Assembly: GCF_002954705.1 (NCBI RefSeq)
Contig: NZ_MSCO01000002.1
Coordinates: forward strand, 360,496-424,495
DNA from: Aliivibrio sifiae
GTDB taxonomy: Bacteria > Pseudomonadota > Gammaproteobacteria > Enterobacterales > Vibrionaceae
Length of the DNA: 64,000 nt
Direction: 5' to 3'
Below are positions 53,497 through 62,187 of this stretch, piece after piece. Every line of letters starts with the position of its first letter. Positions within the stretch are counted from its first letter, which is position 1. The position numbers and the translations under genes are program-made. Below the pieces are notes generated by a model. It did no database searches. It had not been told where the DNA came from and saw only the letters and a program-made list of their open reading frames with translations.

Positions 53497-54693
53497 TTAA
53501 TTAAAGGCTCTTGCAACTTTACCCTGGCTTTGTAATGTATATTGCTCTGTGTAAGCCGGTATAAAAATCGAGTGACCTTTAGACACAGAAACCGATTCTC
53601 CAGACGGATGATTTACGATCATATCTTCATCAATAGCAAATAAGATCTCGGCACTTTGAGTTGTTAATGGTAATTCTGTGCTAGGAGTTAGCACTGAGAA
53701 TTTAAAATCATCAACAGGAATAGGGTAATTCATCCCACCATCAATACTTATTGGTTGCATCAATAATGCTGATTGAGGAATGCTGTCAAATTCAGTACAT
53801 GCCATTAACTCATCAATGTCCATGAATTTAGGTGTTAGCCCTGCTCGCAATACATTGTCAGAATTAGCCATAATCTCCAGACCTGTGCCATTAATGTAAG
53901 CGTGAGGGGTACATGCTTTTAAATACATTGCCTCACCCGGTTGAAGGGTAATTACATTCAGCATCAATGGAGTAAATAAACCAATATCATTTGGGTATTG
54001 TTCAATGAGATCTTGAATTTGAATAAATAACTCATCGGTATTTTGTGATGCGAAGTTAACTAATTCAGTTAAAGCGGTGTCTTTTGCTTCACCTTCTAGA
54101 GATAGAATGGCTTTAAAGAATGTTTTTAGTCCGTTAGATCTTGGATCTTGAGAAAATTCAGTAACAAGAGAGTCTATCGAAGGTAATGACATTAAAGTAA
54201 ACAGCGATATTATGTCGTCAAATGCTCTAAAACCGTTCATTGCCTTATAAGTCGTTAAGGCATAAACCAACTCAGGTTTGTGATTGTTGTCTTTGTAATT
54301 ACGGTTAAATGCATTGATTGCAATGCCTGCTTTTTCTTCTTTATCATATCCGTCCATCGCTTGTTGTTTATTAGGATGAACTTGAATTGAGAGGGCTTTT
54401 TCTGCTGCGAGTACTTTAAAAAGATAAGGCAGTTCACCAAAGCTTTGTGCAGTAGGTGAAGATAAGAAGGCGTCTTTATCTTCATTGATTAAATCAGAAA
54501 GTAATACTGAGTTCCCATTGATTGTCACAACAGAACAACCATTTGGATGAGCTCCCATCCATAATTCAGCCTGAGGCTTCTCAGTTGTATTTTTGATATC
54601 AAAAAGAGTTTCGATAGAAGTATAACTACCCCAAGCATAATCTTGAATGACGTTATTCATCGGGTAAAAAAAGTGCTTTTTACATGCGTTCAT
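53497..54693 (-). CDS. manA: Mannose-6-phosphate isomerase, class I
   Basis: A protein of about 398 residues of the type I phosphomannose isomerase family, which interconverts mannose-6-P and fructose-6-P with zinc. FFYPMNNVIQDYAWGS at the start, then AEKALSIQVHPNKQQA (zinc-site QxH), GFRAFDDI and LKACTPHAYINGTGLEIMANSDNVLRAGLTPK are diagnostic. I start at ATG 54693; the frame is open back to TTG 54765, and a later ATG (54660, MNNVIQ) is also possible. It follows the A-B-C permease gene on the same strand, so mannose is the likely PTS sugar. Confidence 0.95.
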   Translation of the reverse strand: MNACKKHFFYPMNNVIQDYAWGSYTSIETLFDIKNTTEKPQAELWMGAHPNGCSVVTINGNSVLLSDLINEDKDAFLSSPTAQSFGELPYLFKVLAAEKALSIQVHPNKQQAMDGYDKEEKAGIAINAFNRNYKDNNHKPELVYALTTYKAMNGFRAFDDIISLFTLMSLPSIDSLVTEFSQDPRSNGLKTFFKAILSLEGEAKDTALTELVNFASQNTDELFIQIQDLIEQYPNDIGLFTPLMLNVITLQPGEAMYLKACTPHAYINGTGLEIMANSDNVLRAGLTPKFMDIDELMACTEFDSIPQSALLMQPISIDGGMNYPIPVDDFKFSVLTPSTELPLTTQSAEILFAIDEDMIVNHPSGESVSVSKGHSIFIPAYTEQYTLQSQGKVARAFN

Positions 54694-54765
54694 AATGGAC
54701 TCGTATAATATTAGGGTGACACCATCAAGCACAGGGGGAGATTGGTCGATGGTGCCACAAGACAA

Positions 54766-56667
54766 TTAAGCTACTGCTACTGTGACGTTTTTGTTTTGAC
54801 GCATCTTTTTAATAGAGACACAAACCAGAGCAGTTACGACAGTACCTGCCGCCATACAAGCGATAGCAAGGACTGGTTTATTCATAGCACCGAGTAGGGC
54901 AACCACTGGACCACCATGAGCAACACTGTTAGTGATACCGAATGAAAATGCCATTACTGCCGCTGTCATTGAACCGAGCATGTTTGCCGGAATAACTGAG
55001 ATTGGATCTTGTGCAGCAAATGGAATTGCACCTTCAGAGATACCAACGAGACCCATCGCACCAGACGCTTTACCTGCTTCGATTTCTGATGATTCAAAGA
55101 TATTGAACTTGCGACCAAGAACAGTAGCCAAAGACATACCTAGTGGAGCAACAGGAATTGCACATGCCATTGCACCCATAAATTGAGTTTGGCCGCTTGC
55201 AATCATACCGACAGAGAATAGGAAGGCGACTTTATTGAATGGACCACCCATATCAAAGCCCGCCATACCACCCAACACGATGCCAAGTAGAACAACATTA
55301 CCAGTGCTCAAGTTAGTCAAAAGCACGGTTAATGAATCCATTAAACTTGCGATTGGCGCACCAATAACGAAGATAAACAGACCTGAAATAAACAATGAAC
55401 CAGCAATTGGGGCAATCATGATTGGCACAAGTGGTTGGATAAATTTATGGTAATTAATACTTACGATAAATTTAACAAAGTAACCAACCAGTAAACCGGC
55501 AATGATGGCGCCAATGAAGCCTGTGCCTGCATCTGCACCATAGAAAGAACCGTTGTTAGCAATCCAACCACCGATAAGCCCTGGTGTTAATGCAGGACGA
55601 TCAGCAATCGCGTAAGCAATGTAACCAGCAAGAACAGGGATCATTAAGGTAAAGGCAACAACACCAACATCGAGCACTTTATTCCATAGGCTACCCGGTG
55701 GGATTGCCATTCCACTTTCTGTTGGTTGACCGCCTAGTGCTAATGCAAGTGCAATTAATAAACCACCAGTTACAACGAATGGGATCATGTGAGATACTCC
55801 ATTCATTAGATAGCGATATAAATCTGAACGAGTTTGAGATGCGGCACTTTTAGTGTCACTTGAAGAAGATGATGACTCAGCAACAAAAGGAGGTTGAGTC
55901 AGTGATTGAGTGATTAACCCTTTCGCGTCTTTGATTGGTGCTTTTACGTTGGTTTGAATTAATTTTTTCCCAGCAAAGCGAGTAAGATCAACTTGTTTAT
56001 CACAGGCGACAATAATGGCATCGGCTTGCTCAATTTCTTCTGCTGTTGGGCTATTTTTAACACCAATAGAGCCATTAGTTTCGACTTTGATTTTGTAACC
56101 AAGCTCTGCTGCGCCTTTTTCGAGAGCTTCGCAAGCTAGATAGGTATGAGCAATACCAGCAGGACAACCAGTAACACCAATAAGAAAACCGTTGTTTGCT
56201 TCTACAGCATCTGTTGCTTCAGATTCTTGAAGTAGAAGTTCAAGAGCGGTTTTTGAAGAGGTAGTTTTAAGGAATTGTTCAATAAAACCATCTTCAATTA
56301 ACTTAGAAGAAAGTTCAGCTAGCACTTCAATGTGATGGTCAGCACCATTTGCAGGAGATGCGATCATGAAGAATAATTTAGATGGGAGCCCATCTTCAGC
56401 GCCGTACTCAATGCCTTCTTTACTGACACCGATCATTACTGCTGGTGAAATAACTGCCGAACTTTTGGCATGAGGCAAAGCAACGCCTTCTTCAAACCCT
56501 GTATTTCCTAATTCTTCACGGGCATAGATATCTGCCAAAAATTGTTGTTTGTCATTGATGCGACCTTGTTGGTGTAACGTCTCAGCCATTTCTGAAAATA
56601 CGTCATCTTTTGTTTTTGCTTTAAGATCTAAACAAATGAGTTGTTCATTAATTAAGTCGGTGATCAT
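54766..56667 (-). CDS. PTS EIIABC, mannose type (domain order A-B-C)
   Basis: A 633-residue permease. EIIA covers about 1-150 (His66 in ALPHAKS). EIIB covers about 160-260 (Cys168 in GVTGCPAGIAHTYL). EIIC covers about 285-630 (HMIPFVVTGGLLIALALALGG, GFDMGGPFNK). It resembles V. cholerae VC1826 (ManP), which lies between an AraC gene and manA just as here. It imports mannose as mannose-6-P, which ManA then converts. The shared 46-bp element lies 79 bases upstream. Confidence 0.92.
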   Translation of the reverse strand: MITDLINEQLICLDLKAKTKDDVFSEMAETLHQQGRINDKQQFLADIYAREELGNTGFEEGVALPHAKSSAVISPAVMIGVSKEGIEYGAEDGLPSKLFFMIASPANGADHHIEVLAELSSKLIEDGFIEQFLKTTSSKTALELLLQESEATDAVEANNGFLIGVTGCPAGIAHTYLACEALEKGAAELGYKIKVETNGSIGVKNSPTAEEIEQADAIIVACDKQVDLTRFAGKKLIQTNVKAPIKDAKGLITQSLTQPPFVAESSSSSSDTKSAASQTRSDLYRYLMNGVSHMIPFVVTGGLLIALALALGGQPTESGMAIPPGSLWNKVLDVGVVAFTLMIPVLAGYIAYAIADRPALTPGLIGGWIANNGSFYGADAGTGFIGAIIAGLLVGYFVKFIVSINYHKFIQPLVPIMIAPIAGSLFISGLFIFVIGAPIASLMDSLTVLLTNLSTGNVVLLGIVLGGMAGFDMGGPFNKVAFLFSVGMIASGQTQFMGAMACAIPVAPLGMSLATVLGRKFNIFESSEIEAGKASGAMGLVGISEGAIPFAAQDPISVIPANMLGSMTAAVMAFSFGITNSVAHGGPVVALLGAMNKPVLAIACMAAGTVVTALVCVSIKKMRQNKNVTVAVA

Positions 56668-56973
56668 GATTTATTCCCCGTTTTTTATGATTTACTTAAG
56701 TGGGAATAGTGTGGGATGGATAGGGATTATTGATAAGTGTGTTAGAAAGGCATTTACTGGATTATTGTATCCTGTAGTGGCAAGTGTGATTAAGATCTTA
56801 TTTTTATAAAACCAAATGACTATAATGTACGAGTCAAAAAAGCATTTAATAAATAGTTAGTTAGATGTTTTTTGTGGTCGGTTTCTATTTAATTATTCAC
56901 GCTTTATTTTTTGTTTTCCTGAACTCTAGTGGATAAAAGTAGCGTTAATTAAATCTATTTGGTATGAGATGAA
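56668..56973. promoter_or_regulatory. Divergent control region: mannose PTS / AraC regulator
   Basis: 306 gene-free bases with the 46-bp element copy B and AT-rich flanks. The minus-strand core contains TACAAT, a possible -10 box for the permease gene. Confidence 0.55.
56746..56791. promoter_or_regulatory. 46-bp PTS operator/promoter element, copy B
   Basis: Aligned without gaps to copy A at 52230-52275 (8 differences). It lies 79 bases before the mannose permease start and about 180 before the AraC start. The adjacent AraC protein is the obvious candidate to bind both copies. Confidence 0.65.
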
Positions 56974-57828
56974 ATGACAGTTGTATTTAATAGTGTGCTA
57001 GAAGCGCTTTTGTCTGAGCGAGAAAGCTTCAACCAGATCTGGTTTGCTGGTGATAAAGTCACCCCTCCAAAATTTAGCTATCAGGTAAACTTTCCTCGTT
57101 TAGAGTTAGTCGTCAGTGGTGAATATTTAAATCAAATTGAAGATCCAGATCTCGGCATTACAGAGATTAAAGTGATGGCGGGTGATGCCCTATATATTCC
57201 ACCAAACTGTTGGAATAAACCAAGCTGGGATGAAGACTGTTCTGTCCTGAGTTTGTTATTTGGTCGTCGTCAGGTGGGCTTTAGCTTGGTGAGTAAACAC
57301 AGAGGGGACTCCGGTTTTTACGATGTGCAGAAATACAGTATCCAAACACGTACAGGTCATGCGATCGATAATATTTTAGAAGCGTTGAATGCGTTAGCGA
57401 GAGAGCCTAAGAAAAAACCGATGGACGAGCACTTGCTGCTTGCTTTATTAAGTTACAGTAATGCAATGCTAGGTGAGCCGAATGATGTGATCTCTCCGAA
57501 AAAACGCAGTGAAGATCTCTATCAAGGGATATGTATATATATTCAGGAAAATTTCCATCGCAACATAGACAGAACAAATATCGCGAATCGATTTAATATT
57601 TCGCCGAATCATCTGTCACGAATGTTTAGGCAGCAAGGGCACATGACATTAGCGGATTACATTACATGGGTTCGAATTGAACGTGCAAAATTCATGTTGA
57701 AAAAATATACCTTCAGATTAACAGAGGTAGCAACTCGTTGTGGTTTTCAAGATGTGAATTATTTCTATCGAGTGTTTAAGAATAAAACGACTTATACGCC
57801 ATCAGATTATAGAACAATGATAAAATAG
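56974..57828 (+). CDS. AraC-family transcriptional regulator of the PTS cluster
   Basis: A 284-residue protein. The N-terminal cupin-like sensor holds GDALYIPPNCWNKPSW. The C-terminal AraC DNA-binding domain (about 185-283) has both helix-turn-helices: IANRFNISPNHLSRMFRQQG and LTEVATRCGFQDVNYFYRVFKNKTTYTPSDYR. It is divergent from the mannose permease gene, the position of VC1825 in V. cholerae, and likely activates the manP-manA unit and probably the other permease through the duplicated element. Confidence 0.93.
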   Translation: MTVVFNSVLEALLSERESFNQIWFAGDKVTPPKFSYQVNFPRLELVVSGEYLNQIEDPDLGITEIKVMAGDALYIPPNCWNKPSWDEDCSVLSLLFGRRQVGFSLVSKHRGDSGFYDVQKYSIQTRTGHAIDNILEALNALAREPKKKPMDEHLLLALLSYSNAMLGEPNDVISPKKRSEDLYQGICIYIQENFHRNIDRTNIANRFNISPNHLSRMFRQQGHMTLADYITWVRIERAKFMLKKYTFRLTEVATRCGFQDVNYFYRVFKNKTTYTPSDYRTMIK

Positions 57829-57844
57829 GGCAGAAAATGCCCTA
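57826..57844. terminator. Hairpin spanning both convergent stop codons
   Basis: TAGGGCA and TGCCCTA enclose 5 bases. The left arm begins with the TAG stop of the AraC gene, and the right arm ends with the stop of the opposing gene. A T-rich run follows on the minus strand. Confidence 0.55.
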
Positions 57845-58240
57845 GATGAAAAGTTTGTTTTTGATTTTTTCTAATAGTGCACAAGAGAGTTTGTAGTTAT
57901 GATCTCTTGCTATTTTTTGAGAAAAGAATAACTGAGGAAGCTCTATGATTGCAATTGCAATCAAGATGCAGAATCCAAAATTTTCGCCAGAGAAAATCAA
58001 GAATAGACTTAAAATTAAGGCTAATAACTCACCAAAGAACCATAAGTATTTTTCTAAATATAGGTGGTGAAACCCACCTAGAAATAAATAATTTAGAGTC
58101 GCATATGTATCAGGATCTTTAAGCTGTTCGCTTTGTTTTTGATAAAATATTTTGCGCTCTTCACTAGATAATTCAGCCACCTGTTTTCTAAGTCGCTCTT
58201 CTTTTTCTTCTAATTCGCTTAAATTACCAAGAAAATTCAT
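57842..58240 (-). CDS. TM2-like small membrane protein
   Basis: A 132-residue protein. A charged, coiled-coil-like N-terminus (ELEEKEERLRKQVAELSSEE) is followed by two membrane segments; LNYLFLGGFHHLYL resembles the TM2-domain start. The function is unknown. Its ATG overlaps the yidD stop (TAATG), so it is translated in step with YidD. Confidence 0.6.
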   Translation of the reverse strand: MNFLGNLSELEEKEERLRKQVAELSSEERKIFYQKQSEQLKDPDTYATLNYLFLGGFHHLYLEKYLWFFGELLALILSLFLIFSGENFGFCILIAIAIIELPQLFFSQKIARDHNYKLSCALLEKIKNKLFI

Positions 58241-58464
58241 TACGGAACCTCATCATAAATCACCTCAACCAAATCCGGTTGGTTACAGCGTCTTATTCTT
58301 TGTAAGCCTAACTTCCATCCTTTGAAAGCTCCATATTTTTCAATACATTGTTTTGTGTATTCAGAGCAGGTTGGTTCGAAGTTGCATGCAAGATTTAATA
58401 GCTTCTTTGACCCACCTTTATGTTGATAGGAGCGGATCAAGGTAATAGACAGTTGTGCGATCAT
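58240..58464 (-). CDS. yidD: YidD-family membrane protein insertion efficiency factor
   Basis: A 74-residue protein. SLIRSYQH-like start, CNFEPTCSEYTKQCIEKYGAFKGWKLGLQRIRRCN: the PTCS and KG-x-RIxRC motifs define YidD, which helps YidC insert membrane proteins. The canonical gene sits in the rnpA-yidD-yidC operon near the origin; here it is a paralogue in a different setting, coupled by one-base overlaps to a DUF4177 gene and a TM2-like gene. Confidence 0.85.
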   Translation of the reverse strand: MIAQLSITLIRSYQHKGGSKKLLNLACNFEPTCSEYTKQCIEKYGAFKGWKLGLQRIRRCNQPDLVEVIYDEVP

Positions 58465-58679
58465 TAACGACCTAATGTAATAATAACGGCTTCACGCTTC
58501 CAGAAAAGAAGAAAGCGTTTTTGCTCTACGATTTGAAACGCTAACTGCCAACCATCTTGGGCGTGTTTGTTTAGTTCGGCTTCCATTTTTTGAATTGGTA
58601 CACCACTAGCGCCTAAAAAGATAGTGCCACAACCGCCTTCGACTAAGTGAATTACTTTGTATTCTTTAAAGCTTGTCAT
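58464..58679 (-). CDS. DUF4177-like protein
   Basis: A 71-residue protein. EYKVIHLV at the start and MEAELNKHAQDGWQLAFQIVEQKR fit the DUF4177 pattern, in which the LNxxxxxGWxL stretch is typical. GCGT near residue 17 is unusual. It is the first gene of the coupled trio with yidD and the TM2-like gene; function unknown. Confidence 0.7.
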   Translation of the reverse strand: MTSFKEYKVIHLVEGGCGTIFLGASGVPIQKMEAELNKHAQDGWQLAFQIVEQKRFLLFWKREAVIITLGR

Positions 58680-58901
58680 TATTATTTATTCTCTTGTTTT
58701 TAAAAGAAAAGAATGTATTTTATAATCTGTAAATTTACAATTTAAAAAAATAGAAGAGTAGGTATTTGTGGTGTAGATCTCATTACTATTTGGAACGTAA
58801 TTTTTTATTATTTAATTAAATGAGGAGAGTGACTTCACATGTTACAAAAATAGAGTTAAGTTGGTTTTTATTGAGATTTAAATGCTAAATAAAGGATTAT
58901 T

Positions 58902-59777
58902 TTGAGCTGGATACTTTTTACCTTACTGGCGGCATTCAGCCAATCATGGCGTAATGCGTTTCAGAGTCGTTTAAGTAAAGAAATGAACGTGATTGGAGTT
59001 ACGCTGTCACGTTTCTTATGGGCCAGCCCACTTGCAGCACTCTACTTGTTTTCACTTTACCTATATCAGCCAGTTCCTCTGCCTACTTTTACTGCGCATT
59101 CCTATCTCTTTATTATTGGTGCTTCAATCATGCAGATCCTTGCAACTGGATTGATGGTGGTATTATTTAAACGAAAGAATTTTGCGATTGGTGCTGGGTT
59201 AGCCAAAAGTGAAGCGCCAGTAGCTGCCTTTCTGGGTGTTCTTTTTTTTGGTACTTCATTATCGTTATTCGGTTGGCTAGGGGTTGCTGTCGGAGCCATT
59301 GCAGTTTTTATGTTGAGCTGTCCCAACGGTATTCGTAGTATTTCATTAAAAACTGCGTTAATTGGTTTAGCCTGCAGTACTTCTTTTGCTTTAACCTCAT
59401 TGTGGGTTAGAGAGGCAAGTTTAACATTAACGCTTCCATTCCCTCATCGTGCTGCTTGGGTATTATTATTGGTTATTTTCCTACAAACATTATTACTTGT
59501 GGGTTATATGTTAGTCAAAGACCGTAATACATTAAAAGCAATGTTTATCAAACCTAAATTAGTTGTGATGACTAGCATTGCAAGCTTTATTGGGTCACTG
59601 GGTTGGTTTAGCGCTATGTCATTACAAACTGTGCCATTAGTAAAAACACTTGGTCAAGTTGAAGTGTTTTTTACAATCTTGCTCTCTTTCTTTTGGTTAA
59701 AAGAAGGCATTAAGAGAAAAGACATATTCGCTCTCTTTTTAATTGCCATTGCTGCTGTTTTAGTTATGTGGCAATAG
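58902..59777 (+). CDS. EamA/DMT family transporter
   Basis: A 291-residue inner-membrane protein with about ten helices in two repeats. FLGVLFFGTSLSLFGWLGVAVGAIAVFML and the C-terminal LGQVEVFFTILLSFFWLKEGIKRKDIFALFLIAIAAVLVM are typical of EamA exporters of metabolites. The start is TTG 58902, with AAGGAT 8 bases upstream. It stands alone; the substrate is unknown. Confidence 0.85.
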   Translation: MSWILFTLLAAFSQSWRNAFQSRLSKEMNVIGVTLSRFLWASPLAALYLFSLYLYQPVPLPTFTAHSYLFIIGASIMQILATGLMVVLFKRKNFAIGAGLAKSEAPVAAFLGVLFFGTSLSLFGWLGVAVGAIAVFMLSCPNGIRSISLKTALIGLACSTSFALTSLWVREASLTLTLPFPHRAAWVLLLVIFLQTLLLVGYMLVKDRNTLKAMFIKPKLVVMTSIASFIGSLGWFSAMSLQTVPLVKTLGQVEVFFTILLSFFWLKEGIKRKDIFALFLIAIAAVLVMWQ

Positions 59778-59789
59778 CGTGAAATAGGT

Positions 59790-61877
59790 TTAACGAATAC
59801 TAATTCGTTGATGCTGCTCTATGAGTTTAAGCGCTGCTGAAAGTGGTTGTGGCCTTGCTAGTAAATAACCTTGCACGGCGTCAACCCCACATTTTGCTAC
59901 GAATTCGTATTCTTCAGTGGTTTCCACGCCTTCTGCAACGACTTCACAATCAGCAATTTCACCCATTTTCGTGACTAATTGATAAAGCTCTTTTCCTTTT
60001 GGCGTTACTGCATCCTGTAGTAAAGAACGATCTAGCTTAATTTTGTCAAATGGGTATTTATTTAAGTGGGGGAATGAAGCATAACCGGTACCAAAGTCAT
60101 CCATTGATATTTTAATTCCGTGTGATTTTAAGTTTTCCATCGTTTGTAGTAGTGCAAGGTTATCACTCAAGATGGCTTCTTCTGTTATTTCTAGCTCTAA
60201 CCACTGTGGAGGAATTGAGAAATGACTTAACCGCGCCAGTAAGTGGGAAACAAAATCAGTTTTTTCAATAGACGCAACTGAAATATTAATGGCAACTCGA
60301 TGTTGTGCTGACAGCTTCATCTGCTGCATATCTAATAATACTTTATCAATGACTAGCTTATCTAGCATTGGCATCATGTTTAATAACTGAAAGTCACAGA
60401 TAAAAGTTGGTGGATGTAGTTTTCCGGTTTTATCTTGATAACGCAATAATGCTTCGAATGAAAAAGAATTTTTATTCAGTACTGATTGTAATAATTGGTA
60501 ATGCATTAATAACTCGCCTTGGTGAAGCAAGGTGGCCAGTCGCTTTTGAGCTGAAGATTTATTTAAGCTATTACTTGCTGAGCTTCTAACATTGTCTAAT
60601 AGATTGGTAAAAATACTTTTTTCAACCAATGTTTCTGACATTATCGACTTTAAACGAATTGAATATTTACCAGCAAAAGAAAGATAGAAAGGGCGGTAAA
60701 TAAAAACACCTACAATAATGATGAATAATTGAAGCAGGGTTCCTTCGATATTATTACCCATTGCGATATAGCCACTAAATAATGGTGGAGTCATCCAGTT
60801 CACAATCTCTACTACGGGAGAAACAAGGCCAGATGAAATGCAAAGATAAGTAATAAGAAAGCTAATTAAAGGTAAACCGACAAATGGAATAATAAGGAGT
60901 GGATTAAAAATGATAGGTAAGCCAAACAATAAAACTTCGTTAATATTAAAAATGACTAATGGTAACGCAGCTAACGCTAGCATGATGTGGTTACGCTCTT
61001 TAGAGAATATTAACACACACAATAATAAGCTGATGCTGTTACCTGAACCGCCCATTGACATAAAAGCATCGTAGAACCCCTGGCTAATGATATTAAGAGA
61101 CGTTTCTCCAGCAGCCCAAGCTGTCATATTTTCTTGTGTAGCAGAGTAGATAGTTTGCTTTATGGAAAACAACATGTTGTGGCCGTTAATCCCTATTGCG
61201 CCTAGTAAGCCCAGTAAGGTTTGATAAATCAATCCTCCTGAAAAAGTCAAAGGATCAAGGCTTAACCCATTAATCAGCGATGTAAAGTATTCGATTACTT
61301 TAACCACTACTTTAGATAAGAACAATGCAGAGCCGATAAAAACGAAAAAATGCAGCACATGTTTGAATAAACGGGATGAAAAATCTAATGCTTGTGGTTC
61401 AAGTTGCAGTAAATTGAAGCGGGTACAATAAACAAAAGTGACGAGAGCACTTAATAACGCAATTAATGGATTGTTCGGAAAGTAGTAAGCGGTAGAAAGG
61501 CTGTCGTTTTCTATAGAGACAAGGTAAAAAAGAACCAATGAATAGATAATAAAGAGAGCGCTATTAAATGTGGTTTTATGAGATAAATAATAACCAGCAA
61601 TAACACAAAATGAAAGTGGATAAATATTGATTAATAAATTGGATAAATGAAAACACAATCCAGAGAAAAAAGGCAGTTCAAGAACGTTAAATGTATGCCC
61701 TAATAGTATGGCGAGTGCATTCGATAACGTTAGCGGTAATAGTAATAATGCAATGGCCGAGAGGTCATAAACATAAGAGTATGACTCATTATTGTTTGAT
61801 GTTAGTTTATTTTTAAATACTGACAGTAGGTTGATAAATCGTGTATTTAATGAATTAGGGTAATTGTTGGTCTTCAA
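59790..61877 (-). CDS. PTS EIIC-like membrane domain fused to EAL phosphodiesterase
   Basis: A 695-residue protein starting at TTG. The first 400 residues hold about ten helices resembling cellobiose-type EIIC (TAWAAGETSLNIISQGFYDAFMSMGGSGNSISLLL, PLIFNPLLIIPF). The C-terminal EAL domain (about 440-690) has every catalytic motif: FEALLRY, AINISV, LELEITEE, DDFGTGYAS, KLDRSLL, AEGVETTEE and VQGYLLARP. It should break down cyclic-di-GMP. The EIIC part lacks EIIA and EIIB partners here, so it probably senses a sugar rather than transporting it. It is convergent with the transporter gene. Confidence 0.9.
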   Translation of the reverse strand: MKTNNYPNSLNTRFINLLSVFKNKLTSNNNESYSYVYDLSAIALLLLPLTLSNALAILLGHTFNVLELPFFSGLCFHLSNLLINIYPLSFCVIAGYYLSHKTTFNSALFIIYSLVLFYLVSIENDSLSTAYYFPNNPLIALLSALVTFVYCTRFNLLQLEPQALDFSSRLFKHVLHFFVFIGSALFLSKVVVKVIEYFTSLINGLSLDPLTFSGGLIYQTLLGLLGAIGINGHNMLFSIKQTIYSATQENMTAWAAGETSLNIISQGFYDAFMSMGGSGNSISLLLCVLIFSKERNHIMLALAALPLVIFNINEVLLFGLPIIFNPLLIIPFVGLPLISFLITYLCISSGLVSPVVEIVNWMTPPLFSGYIAMGNNIEGTLLQLFIIIVGVFIYRPFYLSFAGKYSIRLKSIMSETLVEKSIFTNLLDNVRSSASNSLNKSSAQKRLATLLHQGELLMHYQLLQSVLNKNSFSFEALLRYQDKTGKLHPPTFICDFQLLNMMPMLDKLVIDKVLLDMQQMKLSAQHRVAINISVASIEKTDFVSHLLARLSHFSIPPQWLELEITEEAILSDNLALLQTMENLKSHGIKISMDDFGTGYASFPHLNKYPFDKIKLDRSLLQDAVTPKGKELYQLVTKMGEIADCEVVAEGVETTEEYEFVAKCGVDAVQGYLLARPQPLSAALKLIEQHQRISIR

Positions 61878-62187
61878 AGATTAATGTCCAATAAATGATC
61901 CAATTACGAGCCCCAAAAATGTTAAAAAAGAATGAAGGGCAATGGAAGTAAATCATCGTGATTAATATAAAGTAACGTGTTTTTTACTTCATAAAATAAG
62001 CCATATATTGGGGTGAATCTTATCACCATACTGGTTTTTAACCATGCCTTTTGTCATGTTTTTACGTTAAATAATCGAATTTAGAAGAACTATTGTTCAG
62101 TTAATAACTCTCAGTTTTAAGGAAAGAAAAAGGCAAACCTACAGGTTTGCCTCTATTGTATTTATAAATGATTCTATTGCTAGAAAA
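61878..62187. other. Spacer between the EAL gene and gcvP
   Basis: 310 bases without a gene. It holds the gcvP terminator and, presumably, the promoter of the EAL gene, which I cannot place. Confidence 0.4.
62124..62152 (-). terminator. Terminator of gcvP
   Basis: On the minus strand GGCAAACC, loop TGTA, GGTTTGCC, then TTTTTCTTT. It is about 36 bases after the gcvP stop. Confidence 0.9.
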
